Shown piece after piece: positions 42,741-55,570 of a stretch of 64,000 bases of DNA. The stretch is from assembly GCF_040802235.1 (NCBI RefSeq), contig NC_133159.1, forward strand, positions 72,667,001-72,731,000, written 5' to 3'. Every line of letters begins with the position of its first letter. Position 1 is the stretch's first letter. The position numbers and the translations under genes are program-made. The notes under the pieces are model-generated. The model searched no databases and had not been told where the DNA came from. It saw only the letters and a program-made list of their open reading frames with translations. The DNA is from Manis javanica (lineage: Eukaryota > Chordata > Mammalia > Pholidota > Manidae).

Positions 42741-44480
42741 CCACAGTTTGAGGTAAATGAAGGCAAGGAAAATTGTATTGATTGAGCCCAACATTTCTTC
42801 CTAAATTCAGATTCTGAACACTGCCTTTTCCTAAGGTAGATAATGAGGCAACACATTCTTGGAGCCACATTATAACAAAAGTACAGGTCCTTACACATAC
42901 AGGTTCTTATTAACTGTCTCTTGGGTGAATATATTATATAGGATTAGGTGTTTAACATCTCTTAAAAGCATTAGCCTTATACAAGTATTTACCTAAAATG
43001 ACTATATTCTATTTGCATTCACTGAGAAAAATAGACTTTCCATTATTAAGAAGTAAAAAGAATAAAGCAATATAGTAATTCTTTGCAGTTTAATTTTCTC
43101 TTAATTTCAGGATTTGTATTCCAGGTTTTGTTCTATGCATGAAAAGCTAGGCCCTGCTATACTTCAGCTGTCAGCTTCCCCTGCCACCCTTGTGTTCCCA
43201 AACCTTTTCCTGCTGCCCTATACCCCTGTCCTCACACATAAGTTCTTTTTCCATCATCATTCTACTTGGCTCAGAATTTTCTTTTTTAAATAACACACAA
43301 ATAAAAAGTTATAGGGAAAGATGATAAAATACATTCCCTTTAGAAAACAACTGATGTTATAAGAAGTTAACTTTGTAAAAGAGACAAACCAAAACACACT
43401 GGATTCTGAAAATACCATGAAATGCCAACATAGCATTTTTGTACTTTAAAAAAAATGTCTTCAACTTTTATGCCAACATGACTTTAAAATTGAAGCTGTT
43501 AAAAATACACATTTAATTTAGCAGGTTTTAATTCACAGGGTTTTTTCATGGGTGGGGTTGAAAAGTGGTGAGTTGCATTTTGCCAGAGGAATATACTGCC
43601 TCTGTACTAGTCAGACTTTGTACTAAGAATAGACTTGTGGGCTGCAGGATAATTAAAAAGTGCTTGGCATAATTGAAGTTCTGGTGAGGAAATGATTAAA
43701 GTCATGGCCTTGCATGTTGGGTGTATACTAACTACTTTAAAACTTGGACACTGGAATGTATGGCCTTAAAAGGATTATATTAAGATGAAAAACATAAAAT
43801 GCCCCTGATAAACCATACTTTCATGTTTAAATATAACTAGAATCACTAAAATTATATATTGATTTTACACGAATAGTGAAACTTCCTATACCTACTGGAA
43901 ATATAGAAAAGCATCTTTTTTAAAAGGGTAGCTTATGCTCTTACTCAAAACAATGGAAAATAAACTAGAGTAAAATGTTTACTTGGCCATTTTAGCATTA
44001 AGAAAGATTTTCAGTATTATTCAGTACCTCTAGCTTTGTGAAATACTAAAACTTAAAAGTATTTAATGTATTTAATTCTTGTTATTTGAAAAAGTACCAA
44101 ATACTGTTTCTTCCTTGAATTAAATTATTTAAAGTCAAAGAATTAGGCTTTCTTTTAAAGGTTAAACAGTCTAAGTAGGCAACTACTACCAATGGCTACT
44201 TTGGAGGTGGAAGCTGGGGTAATACTTTTCATAGCAGTATCATTTGAATTTGTTTTTAAGTAAACATTACCCTCATAATTAAATTAGTAATGATAAAATT
44301 AAGTTGAAGAGTTTATAAGGTCAAAAATCACTGAAGAAACTGGAAAATAAATCATGAAAAAAGAATAACCTTGACTGAAACTTGACAAGTAGGTTCACAT
44401 ATGATATGACCAAGTTTCTAAACAGTAAGACACAACCTGAATCTAGAATTATCATCTTAAGACAAAACAGGAAAACAGAA
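42741..44480. other. unassigned AT-rich 1.7 kb
   Basis: No open frame of note, no named repeat and no splice-paired exon candidate. Confidence 0.4.
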
Positions 44481-46500
44481 ATGATTACATATTATTTTGT
44501 GTTACAGCTTAAAAAAAAAAACCTATCCTAAAAAACAAGAAACTCCAAATTCTTTATTATTAAATATCAGTTGACTTGTTAACAAAAGGAAAGGCCAGCT
44601 TCCTCATCTTTTTCATGGTAATTTTGAAGTCTCGTTAACATGCTTTTATTACCAGGTCTCAGAGTTCCCAAGGTAGGTGTGGACTGCATGTAACCAGTTA
44701 AAGATAAAAATATAAATTTAAATGATTATTTTATACATGACTACAACATTAATTCTTTATTCTAAAAAGTATATTGCACCATTATAAAACCAATAAATGA
44801 TGGAATTTACAATTGCCAGACTCAAATTATTAAGGACTGAAAAGTGGATAGGAAAAGTAGAAAACTTCTCGCCATGAAAAGGCACTGAAACAAAATAAAA
44901 ACAATGAAATAGTCACAATTTATCAGGCAAAAATTTTAAAAAAGCATGCAGAGATAGTAGTATTTATACCATACAATTGTAATTGAAGGAAAAAGAATAA
45001 AATAAGAAAATGAAACCTATTTAAATAGTATAATTTGTAGTAAAGACAAGTCATCAACTTTGTGGCTATCCACAAAGAATAAAAAAGTGAATGGTCTTGG
45101 ACATATTTTGAAGGGGCAGTAGAATAAAAATATTGCATGTAGTAATAAAAATGGACAGCAAACACACATGTAGTGGGAAACTTCAATATACATCAGCATA
45201 AATCTATGACAGATAGACAAAAGAAGGCAGATTTACAAAATTAATAATGTAGTAAACAAAGAATAGATTCCCAACAGTAGAAATTACAAAAACCATATTT
45301 TCACTATAATATAAAATCGAAAGCAAGAAAACATTTAAAGACACATACATGAAACAAGAAAAATACAAACAAGCCAACAAACGCAAACCACGCGCACACA
45401 TAACCAGCCACACACCTCAGTCCTTTGACAGGTATTAGCCAGATATAAATGGAAAAGCATTAGAGTCTTCCACTACTTAAACAGAATAAAAATAAACTAC
45501 TGCAATGAATTAAAATAGAAAAAAAAATATAAGCTATGTGTCTGTAAGAATACACCAAAAAACGAAAAAACAAAAATCCTTATTTTCCACTTCTGGAGTT
45601 TGCTAGGCACTCACTCATTATTCTAAAAACTGAATCAAGCATTTCAACTTTCCATGTCAGGATAATTAGACAGTTGGTTAAGTAAAGTTTGTTAAAGAAA
45701 AGTCGTAATGAATAAATGCAGAAGAATAATAGAAAATCATTTTAAGATTTCCCTAATGAAATGATGGATCTTGGCAATGATCATCATGGCTGCTTATGAG
45801 TATTCTATAAAAAGTCTATGTTATTCTTTTTAATTAACGAGTCTGTATAACATCACCTGAATCTACTGATGCATTTTAACATTAATAAGAATAGTAGGAC
45901 AACCGACATCACATTGCTTCTAATATGATACAACTGAAAATGCACAGTACCACTTATGAAGTATTTTTGCCAAGATTTAAAACTGAATTCAATCAAGTTT
46001 TTGGACCTAACAGCTGGCTTATAGGAAATGTAGGAGATGGAGAAACATGTTAAATAATGCCATAAGGATATAATTAACATAATACAGACTAAGGAATTCT
46101 ACAGAGCAAATGACCCAATTTATTTCATAAATAAATGTCATGAAAAATAAAGGAAGGGGAACTGTAATAGAGTCAGGAGACAGGTCCACCAAGTACAATG
46201 TGTGAATTTTGTTCGGATCTTCATTTGTAAAAAACTTTTAAACACAAATAATAAGAACACAATCTTAACTATTAATATCGCTGATTACAATTTTATATTG
46301 CCTATTTAGAAAATGTAAGAGCATCAATTAGAAAACAAGAAAATTAGTGACTAAATACAAGATAAAAATTGCAGTTTTCATTTATACTGTTAATCATTAG
46401 TGAGAAGCTAACAATTCTTGAGAGCTACAAAACATCCAAAATATTTAGAGATAACTTTACAAAGAAGCATGTGAGCTGTTAGAAGAAAACTACAGGACTT
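44481..46500 (+). mobile_element. possible highly decayed L1/HAL1
   Basis: An A-rich plus strand with many TAA/TGA stops and phrases such as 'gtgggaaacttcaatataca' (compare L1 'gggagacttcaacac') suggests a very old LINE. Evidence is weak; boundaries are nominal. Confidence 0.3.
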
Positions 46501-48589
46501 ATACCAATACAAATACTTTAATTGAAAACTAAGGTTAAAAAAAACTATTTTTTCTCTTTCCCATTGCCTTAATAATCATTAAACATTAAATGCACTTTAA
46601 TGTATCTTATGATACACCTCATTCCTTATGCTCTTATCAATCTGTTAATCAATAACATATGATAGGGAACTTGATTTGTTATCTTAGTAAAAGTGTCTCT
46701 CTTTACTTGGGAATCCAAAAATCATTAACTAAAGTATGTGCTTACAGAGAATCACTCATTATAAGCAGGTGGAGAGAGAATCCTAAGTGGACCCTTTTGT
46801 CTTTTAACAATTTGGGGTTTGCTAACTCATTTCTGAACTGTTTATGATGAGGAGTTACTGCAGCCTCATAAAGTTTTATTATTGGGGCCACAGTCTTTAT
46901 CATTTTCTATAGCCTCACCTCATTAAACACAGTTCTGCTTGACTAATGCTCACTACTAACATACATGCAGCAGCCCATCCTTTATAAGGCTCTCATCACC
47001 AGCAGCAAATTCATGACTACGAACCACCTTAGGGAATCTTGTTGTCCTGGCTATTCAAGGTACCCCAGTATGAGTATTTACAATGATTACATTGCCCAAT
47101 TATAATCTACATGCAGTAGGAATTAATGCCATAATCACAAGCTATTTCTCTCTTCATATTTATTGTATCACAAAAGGGTATTACACGGAATCAATTAAAC
47201 TCTAATGTGCGAATACATTCTTACAATCTTCCACATCATCTCTCAGCTAAATATCACAGTAAACTCTCATTTCATTATTGGATCAACTATTTATAAGTTA
47301 AACATTTGTGAACTAGACAAAAGCTTACATTTTTATAAACAGATTTTCTGAGAACTGTAAGATAATCTGCATTTATCAACTATAAAATACTAATAAAGTC
47401 ACTCAAACTTAGAATAAAAGAAGTTAGTAAAAGTACAAAGAAACATAAACTCAACCATACATATCAGTTTGCTTCAGTCATTTTCCCACTGCAATTGATA
47501 ATTTATCTCAGCTATTTCAAAGCTAAACTACAATGCACTATATACAATGTAAATTATGTATTCTATTGAATGAGAAAAAAATATGAAATACACAGAAAAC
47601 AGGAGATAAACTGAGGCGGTAAACAAGCTAATGAGATACAAATTTCTGCTTCCACATCACAGGTTATGAGTAGTCTAGATGAGCCACAGAATAGAGGCCC
47701 AGGCTGAGGAAGGGCAAACAGATTTTGGCTCACCTAAGGCTTTCAGAATTAGCACCAGTTTTCTCCTAAGGGGCACGAGAAGATAGTCTCACAGAGTCTT
47801 TCGCAAAAGAAAGGCTACAACATAAAAGGAAAAACCAGTATAGCATGAATTTCTTAAGGTAAAGGGTCCCAACCAGTGCAAATGGGTTACAAAGGTGAAG
47901 ATATTGGCCTTCTCACCTTGTAAAGTAGAGTGACCTGATCAAGACCTATGTTGGACAGAATTGTAGGCCAGAAACTTCTGGATATAAGCATCCTCTTCTA
48001 TTTAATATAGTTTGACATAAAAATATTATTTTCTATGTGTTATAGTTTAAAAAGTTTAGGAAGCACTGTTGTAAGGGAAGGAAATAATTCTAAATCATCT
48101 TGTATGTTCAGTATCTAGCAGCCATGTTTTCTGCTGTGGCAGTCGCCCATGCTGGACATGGCTAAAAGCTGAGAGTTAAGGCTTCACCCTTGGCAGAAGA
48201 CTGCTTCTAGGGGTCAGAGAAACCAGTCTAGATTTTGATGGTTGGTGGGAAATGGAAGAAAAAAAAACTGGAGACTGAAGGGTTTCAAACATACAGAATG
48301 TTTGCTCAACAAGCCATTTCCTGAACTCTGAAGCTTATGTGGGGCAATTGGCTAAAATCTTAACCTGAAAACCTGCTAAGAACAGACCAGAATTACTTGC
48401 AATCAAGCAATGCTGAAGAGGAGAAGACCCATCAGACTTCAGTTCAAAGTCCAAAAGAGACATGACTTTGGAAAAAGGGTGACCCAAGGAAGACTCAGTC
48501 TTGTCGAAACAAATGCCCAGCCTCAAATCAGCTAACTGGATTAAGGTGACCAGCCTATGCTCACTCAATCTGCTTAACAGAAAATGGGT
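46501..48589. other. unassigned 2.1 kb
   Basis: Moderate composition. No recognised repeat or gene. Confidence 0.35.
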
Positions 48590-49200
48590 AGACCCTCTCT
48601 GGTATGGAAAAAAAAAGTCTTTATCTTTTATAGCCTTTATAATAGAAGAAAATTTGGAATAAAAATACTAGATCTAGAAGAGGAATCACCGGAAAGAAAA
48701 AAGAACATAAAATGAGTGAATCAAATGGAAAAATAAAGATCAACATAAACTCCACTATATCAGAAATTATATTTAATACAAATTGGCTAAAATAGTCAGA
48801 TGAGGATTATCAAACTGAAAAAGCAAAAAGCAAACAGAGTTTTTGTGGCTTACAAAATAAACTATAAAGCCATAGAGAGGCTAGAAATAAAAGATGGAAA
48901 AAGAAATACTATGCAAACACTAAACAAGTGAAAGCTCCTACAACTATATTAATATCAGACAATATAGATTTCAATGCAAGGAGCATTACAAGAGCTCAAG
49001 AAAGACATTTAATAATGACAGGAGGGTTAAGCCATAGGAACACATCATAATTCTAAACCTTTATGCATTTAGCAACATAGGTCAAAATAGATACAGGGAA
49101 ACTGACAGGATTAAAATGAGAAATAGAAAACTATACAATAATAGTAGGAAATTTTTACAGAGCTTTACTATTCAGAAATTTGATATCACTGGGGTAGAGA
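48590..49200 (+). mobile_element. ancient L1 ORF2 endonuclease fragment
   Basis: 'aagctcctacaactatatta', 'atcagacaatatagatttca' and 'caagaaagacatttaataat' correspond to the L1 endonuclease stretch '(V)APTTILISDNIDF...ITRAQERHLIM' with interruptions. It precedes a separate L1 at 49240. Confidence 0.55.
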
Positions 49201-49218
49201 AAATTGCTTACTTCAGGA

Positions 49219-49239
49219 CACTCACACACACACACACAG
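49219..49239 (+). repeat. short (CA)n
   Basis: About nine CA units. Confidence 0.85.
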
Positions 49240-49679
49240 TTAAAAAACATTACTTGGTTGCCATGGAGAGTGAAGGAAAGAAGCACTGATATTCCCCTCC
49301 CCCCACCCACATACTGTATGAGGCCCAAGTTAAAAAACTACTAGAGACAGAAGGACTTGCAAAACTGACACACACTCTTGCTCCATCACAAGTTTGTCTC
49401 TGAGTAGCAAACACCAGTTTCCTGGAGGAGGAACAAGACAGTGGAGAATGACCTCCTCTGTGGTTCAGGTGTATAAGGACTGCTCAGAGTTGAGACGGAA
49501 ACAGAGTACTGAGAAAAACTGTTTGGGACCCCAGACCCCAAAATAAATACAAGGTAACTTCTGGAGGGATTTGAAATTTTTGGGCTTTGAAATTAACTCT
49601 CACAACAAGGAAACTCAAACCAAGATCAATGACTGAATACACTGATTCATCTCTCTATAATAATGGCCTGACATAATAA

Positions 49680-50127
49680 GAGTTGTATGCAATTCTGAGC
49701 ATAAATACTAAGTACATGTATACTACCCATCTATCCACAATGTACATGATTCAGTGAAAAACTGTAAGATGCACAAAAAAAGGATAAAAACAATGCAATG
49801 TCAAGAAATAAGGCAACAAAACTAGATCCTGACTTTGATGTTGGCATTATCAACAGACATAAAAACAATTCTGATTAGTATGTTAAAGGAATTAGTAAAA
49901 AAATGTGCACAATATGAATGAATGGAGAAATTCAAGATAAATGGAAACTATAAAAAAAGTTAAATAGGAATACTAGAAATAATAAAGCATGGTATCAGAG
50001 ATAAAGATCTACTTCAATGGGCTTACCAGCAGACTACACCAACCAATGAAACAATTAGTGAACTGGAAGATAAATCAACAGAAATTATCCAGACTGAAGC
50101 AAACACAAAAAAGAAAGAGACAGGACT

Positions 50128-50158
<31 letters not shown>

Positions 50159-50460
50159 AGGGAGGGAGGGAGGGAGGGAGGTAATGAGAGAGAGAAAACC
50201 AAGCACTCAAGAGCTGTGGGACAGAAACAAAAGGTCTAACACACCTTAAACAGAGCCCCAGGATGAAGAGAAGGAGCAGAGCAGGAGAAACATTTGATGA
50301 TGCAATGGCTGAGAATTTCCTGAAATTAATGAAAGACCAAAAAACCCTCCAAGATCTAAGAAGTTCAGAGAACACTAGGTTGATAAGAAAAGAATAAAAA
50401 GGCAAAACCTAGCACATCATAGTTAAACTCTGGAAAATCAAAAAGAAAAAGAGAAACCTT
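49680..50460 (+). mobile_element. ancient L1 ORF1 remnant
   Basis: 'acaattagtgaactggaaga' followed by 'taaatcaacagaaattatcc', 'gagctgtgggacagaaac', 'aaaaggtctaacac' and 'gcaatggctgagaatttcct' track L1M ORF1 in order. Frames are broken, and a purine microsatellite has expanded inside it. ORF2 follows at 50800. The preceding 49260-49680 may be its 5' UTR, but I cannot recognise it. Confidence 0.7.
50128..50200 (+). repeat. (GA)n(GGGA)n purine microsatellite
   Basis: A GA run to about 50152, then about seven GGGA units to 50181, then more GA. All-purine on the plus strand. Confidence 0.95.
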
Positions 50461-50473
50461 TAAAGATAGGAGG

Positions 50474-50475
<2 letters not shown>

Positions 50476-50517
<42 letters not shown>
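50476..50517. repeat. (AT)n microsatellite
   Basis: About 20 uninterrupted TA units. Confidence 0.95.
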
Positions 50518-50519
<2 letters not shown>

Positions 50520-51363
50520 AATGTTTTAACAACAGTAAAAAGGATGGAAGAGAGGTAATGAAGTTATACCACTGTAAGGTTCTTATACTATATGTGAAAT
50601 GGCATGTTATTACTTGAAGGTAGACCATAACTTAAAGATGTGTATTTTAAACCCGAGAGCAACCATTAGAAAATAAAAATAAAAGGAAAATATAACAAGC
50701 CAACAGTAGAGGTAAAAATTAAATAATAAAACATTTAATTAATCCACAAGATGGCAGGAAAAGAGGGACAGGGAGAATAATGAGACAATTAGAAAACAAT
50801 TAGCAAAATGGTAGGTTTAAATTCAGCCATATTAATTACATTAAATGCAAATGGTCTAAACACCCCAATTAAAAGGCAGAGATTGCCATACTGCTGTCTA
50901 TAAGAAAATTCCCTTAAATATAAAGGTGTTGATAGACTAAAGTAAAATAAAAATATTAAAAGCAAAAGCTATGGCATGCAATCGCTAAGAAAAAGAAAGT
51001 TGGAGTGGCTCTATTAATATGAAACAAAGTAAACTTCAGAACAAAGAATGTTACCAAAGATAGAGACATTATATAATGTCAAAGAGTCTATTTGCCAAGA
51101 CATATCAATCTTAATTGTATATACACCTAACAATAGAATTTCAAAACACATCAAGTGAAAACTAATCAAACTAAAAGGGAAAATAGACACATTCCCAATT
51201 ATTGCTGGGGACTTCAATAGTACTTTTACAGCAGGTTAAACAAGCAAACAGAAAACAGTAAGGATACAGAAGACCTGAAAAATACTATCAACTAATTTTG
51301 CTTAAAACAAGTTTCAAAGAATTGAAAACATACTAAGTATATTGTCTGATCACAAAATAATTT

Positions 51364-51788
51364 ATCTTAGTGGGGCTGGTAGTATGAACCTGTTCTCCAC
51401 AAGCACCTGGAATCTCAGCCTCTCCAAGTGTTCTGCCTGTCTTTGCTTTCCAGCCCTACCAATCTCCAGAGAACCATGTAATATGGGTTCATGCTCCTGG
51501 AGCAGATAACCAGGGCCAGGTGTTTAGAGGCCCTGGGCTTTTATTCCCCTGCTGGTCCATTACTTTTCCTCCTGCTTGTGGGCTGGGGTAGGGAGTGGGC
51601 TTGGGTCCTGTAGGATCACAGCTTTGCCACTTTAACCTTTTCTGTGAGATGTTCCCTTCTTCCCCAGATGTAGGCAGTCTTCATGTCACTTTTTCAGGAT
51701 TAGTTGTATGTGCTGTATTTTCGTGTTTATGTGATTTTAGGAGGAGGTTCCAGCCTCGTTCTCACACTGCCATCTTTTTCCCTGCTCC
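51364..51788. mobile_element. ~425-bp nested insertion with target-site duplication
   Basis: A GC-richer block breaks the L1 SDH..IKLEIN region. It is flanked by cacaaaataatt (51351-51362) and cacaaaagaatt (51789-51800), an 11/12 match. The L1 frame text resumes straight after. Element type not recognised. Confidence 0.55.
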
Positions 51789-52854
51789 CACAAAAGAATT
51801 AAACTAGAAACCAATTATAGAAAGATATCTGAAAAATCTCCAATTAGGATATCAGAAAGATAATTAGAAAATACCCAACAGCTTAAAAATTAGAAATATA
51901 TTCATAAATGACCCATGGATTAAATATTAAGTCAAAATAGAAACCTAAACATATTTTGAACTGAATGATAATGAAGATACATCATACCTTACAGGATACA
52001 GATAGCCAGTGCTTGGAGGGAAGTTGCAGATATATATATATAAAGGAAAAAAGCTAAAAATCAGTGTCCTAAGATTTCAGCTAAGTAGCTAGAAAAAGAA
52101 CAAAAATTCAGGCCAAAATAAAGGAAAAGGGAATATTAAAAATAAATAAAAATCAATGAAATAAAAACACACAAATGTAGAGAAACATACATAAAAATTA
52201 TTTGACAGTCATTATTAAAACTATATAGAGAACACTATCAATATTCAGAATGAAAAGGGGGATATCACTATAGATCTTAAAGATACTAAAAAGGTAAAAG
52301 GAGATTCTGAACATTTTATGCCAATAACTTTGAAAATTTAGGTGAAATTGATAAATTTCTTAAAGTAAACAGCTTACCAAAACCAACAAAACTGAAAAAT
52401 GAAACCCAAACTGAAAAAACTGAAATACTGAAATAGTCCAATACCCACTGAGGAATTAAAAACTGATATTAAGAAACTCTCCCAACACACACACAAAAAA
52501 AACCCAGGCCTTTCCAGTGCTTTTTTCCAAGCATTTAAGAAAAATATAATATTATTCTTACATAAACCCCTCCAGAAAAGAGAAATGCTTCTCAGTATTT
52601 TTTATGAGGTAAGCCAACCTCAGTAACCAAAACATCACAAGGACATTTTTAAGAAAAAAACTTAGTCTAATCTCTAATATGAATAAGACATAAAAATCCA
52701 AAACAAAATATTAACAAGTTTAATCCAGTAATATACAAAAAGGATAATATAAAATTACCAAATGAGGTTTACTTTAGAGGTGTAAGGGTGGTTTAATATT
52801 TGAAATCACTAATCTAAGTCACACTATTAACCAAAAAGGAGGAAAAATCATCCA

Positions 52855-53172
52855 GTTATTTTGATAGATATACTAAACAGCATTTCATTGAGGGACTGAA
52901 TGGAATAAAAAAAGGTGGAGAAAGGGGATTCACTGGCTCTCTGCTGACTACTGAGCTGGGACATCAATCTCCTGCCCTCAGCACACCTGGTTTTCAGACT
53001 TTCAGATTGACTAGAATCTATAACATTGGCTCTCAGGCCTTCAAAAAACACCACTAGCTTTCCTGGGACTCCAGCTTGGAGACAGATCTTGGGACTACTC
53101 AGGCTCCATAATCACATTGGAGACAATACCAAGTATATATTGTTTCTCTAGAGAATCCTGACTAACACAATA
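52855..53172 (-). mobile_element. MLT2-type ERVL LTR fragment
   Basis: The plus strand shows 'gctgggacatcaatctcctg', 'actccagcttggagacagat', 'ctcaggctccataatcac' and 'gtttctctagagaatcctga' with 'ctaacac', the reverse complement of MLT2. Same family and orientation as 3765-4215. Nested in the ancient L1. Confidence 0.75.
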
Positions 53173-53950
53173 TTATTTAAGAACTGATAATCAAAAGTCA
53201 CTAGTAAAAAAGTGAAAAGGCAACTCACAGATAAGTAGAAAATACATCTACCTTTAACAAAGATTCATATCCAGAATTCATTTTATACTATGACCTAACT
53301 TGACTTTTAACAACAATTTTAACACAGACAATCACATAAATAGAGATGTAAGGGAACAGACACAAGCTTCAGGAATTACTTGCACTGCCATCAACTAAAT
53401 ATTAATGAGGAATAAAAACACAGCCCTTCTCAAATTGTGAACTGTTAATATTCACAACCTCAGAATTCCTTATAATCTTCAAAGCATGCTCACATTCCTA
53501 CTTCATAGTTATAACTAAAATTGACAGATGCCTTGGCCAAACTGATATTCATTTTTGATTGTCAAATAACAAGATTTACTTGTTCTTATAGGTGCCAAGC
53601 ATTGGGTAGGCAATGCAATGGCATAATAGACATAGTTCCTACCAGCATTTAATTACTTTAGGATAAATACCTATGTTGCAAATTATTGTAGCAAATGGCA
53701 TGAATAATTCTGTGTTCCAAGAACCTTGAAATTTGTCATGGCATTTGATACAGTAATTTACATCTAGACATTTATCCTAAACTAAATACTTAGATGTGGA
53801 TAAGAAATTGTACATGGTATTCTATGCAAATATATTTATAATAGAAAACATGTTAATAACTATCCAACAATGGAGAAATAATTAATGTATTATCATGTAT
53901 CCAAAGATAATGGAACAGTAAGTCCCTTTGGTAGTATGTGAGAATTCTCA

Positions 53951-55125
53951 TTTTATCCTATCTTTCAATACTAGGAATCACCTCTTTAAAATTATTGTAG
54001 GAAGAAGAGAAATTAGCTTTAAGTTAGACTTTTAGCATGGAAATGAAAATTTATTGTTTTAAGATAATTATGCTTGTCTCTTAAAGTTAAAACAAATCTT
54101 TTAGAAATAAACAAGTTTTCAATACTATTATATTCAGGTGACATTGAAGGAGTTTTTATCATTAATTATTGAAATGAAATTACTATTTTTTCTTAAAGAT
54201 CAACACATATGCACCTTACATTCTTGGGTTTTGATGATTTTTGATGACCTTTATATTTAGTTATATTTTTTAAATTGAGCTCTTTTTTTAAATGATAGGA
54301 AAAGATACCTACTTCACAAAAAAGTTGCAAAAATAAACTTTAAGCTTACAAAATGCAGTGTGTAATTAAAATGTTTCTAATCAAATAATGTATGATAGTT
54401 AAACATAGGTTTAATTTTTAGCTTTAAACATAATTTGTTATCAATATTAACTTCATCTAATAACAGCAAACTAGAGATAGAATTCTCCTAACAGTTCTTT
54501 CTCCCTCCAAACCCATCTCAAACTATGCCAAAGTAAGGAGAAAACAAGATGCTTCAGTCATTTTTAAAAATAAGACTAAACCTCACAATTTTAAGGAAAT
54601 AATAAATTTTAAGAAAAAAAATTATGTTTAATATTTATTTTTCCTTTTGTGGAAGTGTTACCCGAAGCTTGTACAACTAGTTATGTTATATAAATAAAAA
54701 ATGCTGAATTATACTTGGGATTTAAGCAACTTTTCCAATTCAATAGTATCAAAAGAAAAGATAACACATAATTTTTATTAATTCTTAGTGAAGAAAAAAA
54801 AAGCAGGGAATTCCTCCTAAACTACCTGAAACAAGCAGCTATAAGGGCACCCATTCACCTCCCTGGTTCACTCCCAGTGCCAACTCATGCCAATTTTCCA
54901 CTGTGGCTTCTGGAACATGTATGATGATAAACGAGGGTTCCTGCACCAGGATCACCTCACTTTCCACCTCTTTCTGAAAGGAAACCTGACCCCTCACCCA
55001 GGAAACTGCTTCCCTTGAAGCCTTCAGGAGTAAAAGTCACTCATTGTTCCAGACTCAGTATAATTTCTCTTCTTTTTTAGACAAATTCCTTCCTCCTATT
55101 TTGAAGCTCAGAACTAACAATATCA
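53951..55125. other. unassigned 1.2 kb
   Basis: AT-rich to 54790, then more mixed. A splice-acceptor-like 'tttctcttcttttttag' at about 55064-55080 lacks a convincing downstream exon. Confidence 0.35.
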
Positions 55126-55129
55126 CCAT

Positions 55130-55570
55130 CCCTTCATCTACCTATGCATCCAGCAAGTATGTACTCAGTACCTACTGTGTGCCAGGTACTTTGGCGGATA
55201 TAGGCTACGGGACAGCAACCCCTCAGAGTGGTGAAAATCTAGTGAGACAGATAGAAACAATTCATCACACAAATAAATAACTATCAATCATGAAAAAAAA
55301 GGAAGCTATTTGAAAGAATAGGATTTAGTCAGGCAGGAGTGGGGAAAGAGCATTTCAAGATGAGAGAAAGGAATGAATGAAATGACCTTGGTTTTCAAGG
55401 AAACCAAGTGCAATTGGGCACAGTGGGTGAGAATAGTGGTACAGAGGGTGAGAAGGTAGGCATGGCCTTCAGGCCATGAACATGAGGGCCAGAATGTGCA
55501 GGGCCTTGAGGATTATGCTGGGCTTTGGATTTTATTCTACATGTAATCAGAAACCATTGATAATAGTTTT
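55130..55570 (+). repeat. ancient mammalian LINE/SINE-like repeats
   Basis: 'gtacctactgtgtgccaggt' with 'aaaatctagtgagacagata' and then 'gggccagaatgtgcagggcc' with 'tgctgggctttggattttat' are widespread ancient repeat texts (CR1/L3- or L2-like). The same first text recurs near 57740 and 59930. The 78-aa frame at 55044 overlaps it and is not a gene. Confidence 0.5.

Larger units (their letters stand above)
50800..53950 (+). mobile_element. ancient L1 ORF2 and 3' UTR, with nested insertions
   Basis: Follows the ORF1 remnant in proper order. 'ttaattacattaaatgcaaa' (ITLNVNG region), 'actgctgtctataagaaaat' (CLQE), 'attattgctggggacttcaa' (GDFN) and 'attgtctgatcacaaaa' (SDHK) are endonuclease landmarks. 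RT-region text is at 52320-52850. The 3' region is at 53620-53950 ('acatctagacatttatccta', 'aacaatggagaaataattaa'). Interrupted at 51364-51788 and 52855-53172. No intact frame. Confidence 0.75.

Noticed and set aside
55044..55280. 78-aa frame preceded by an acceptor-like pyrimidine tract
   Set aside because: Its second half is an ancient interspersed repeat and no donor or partner exon is visible.
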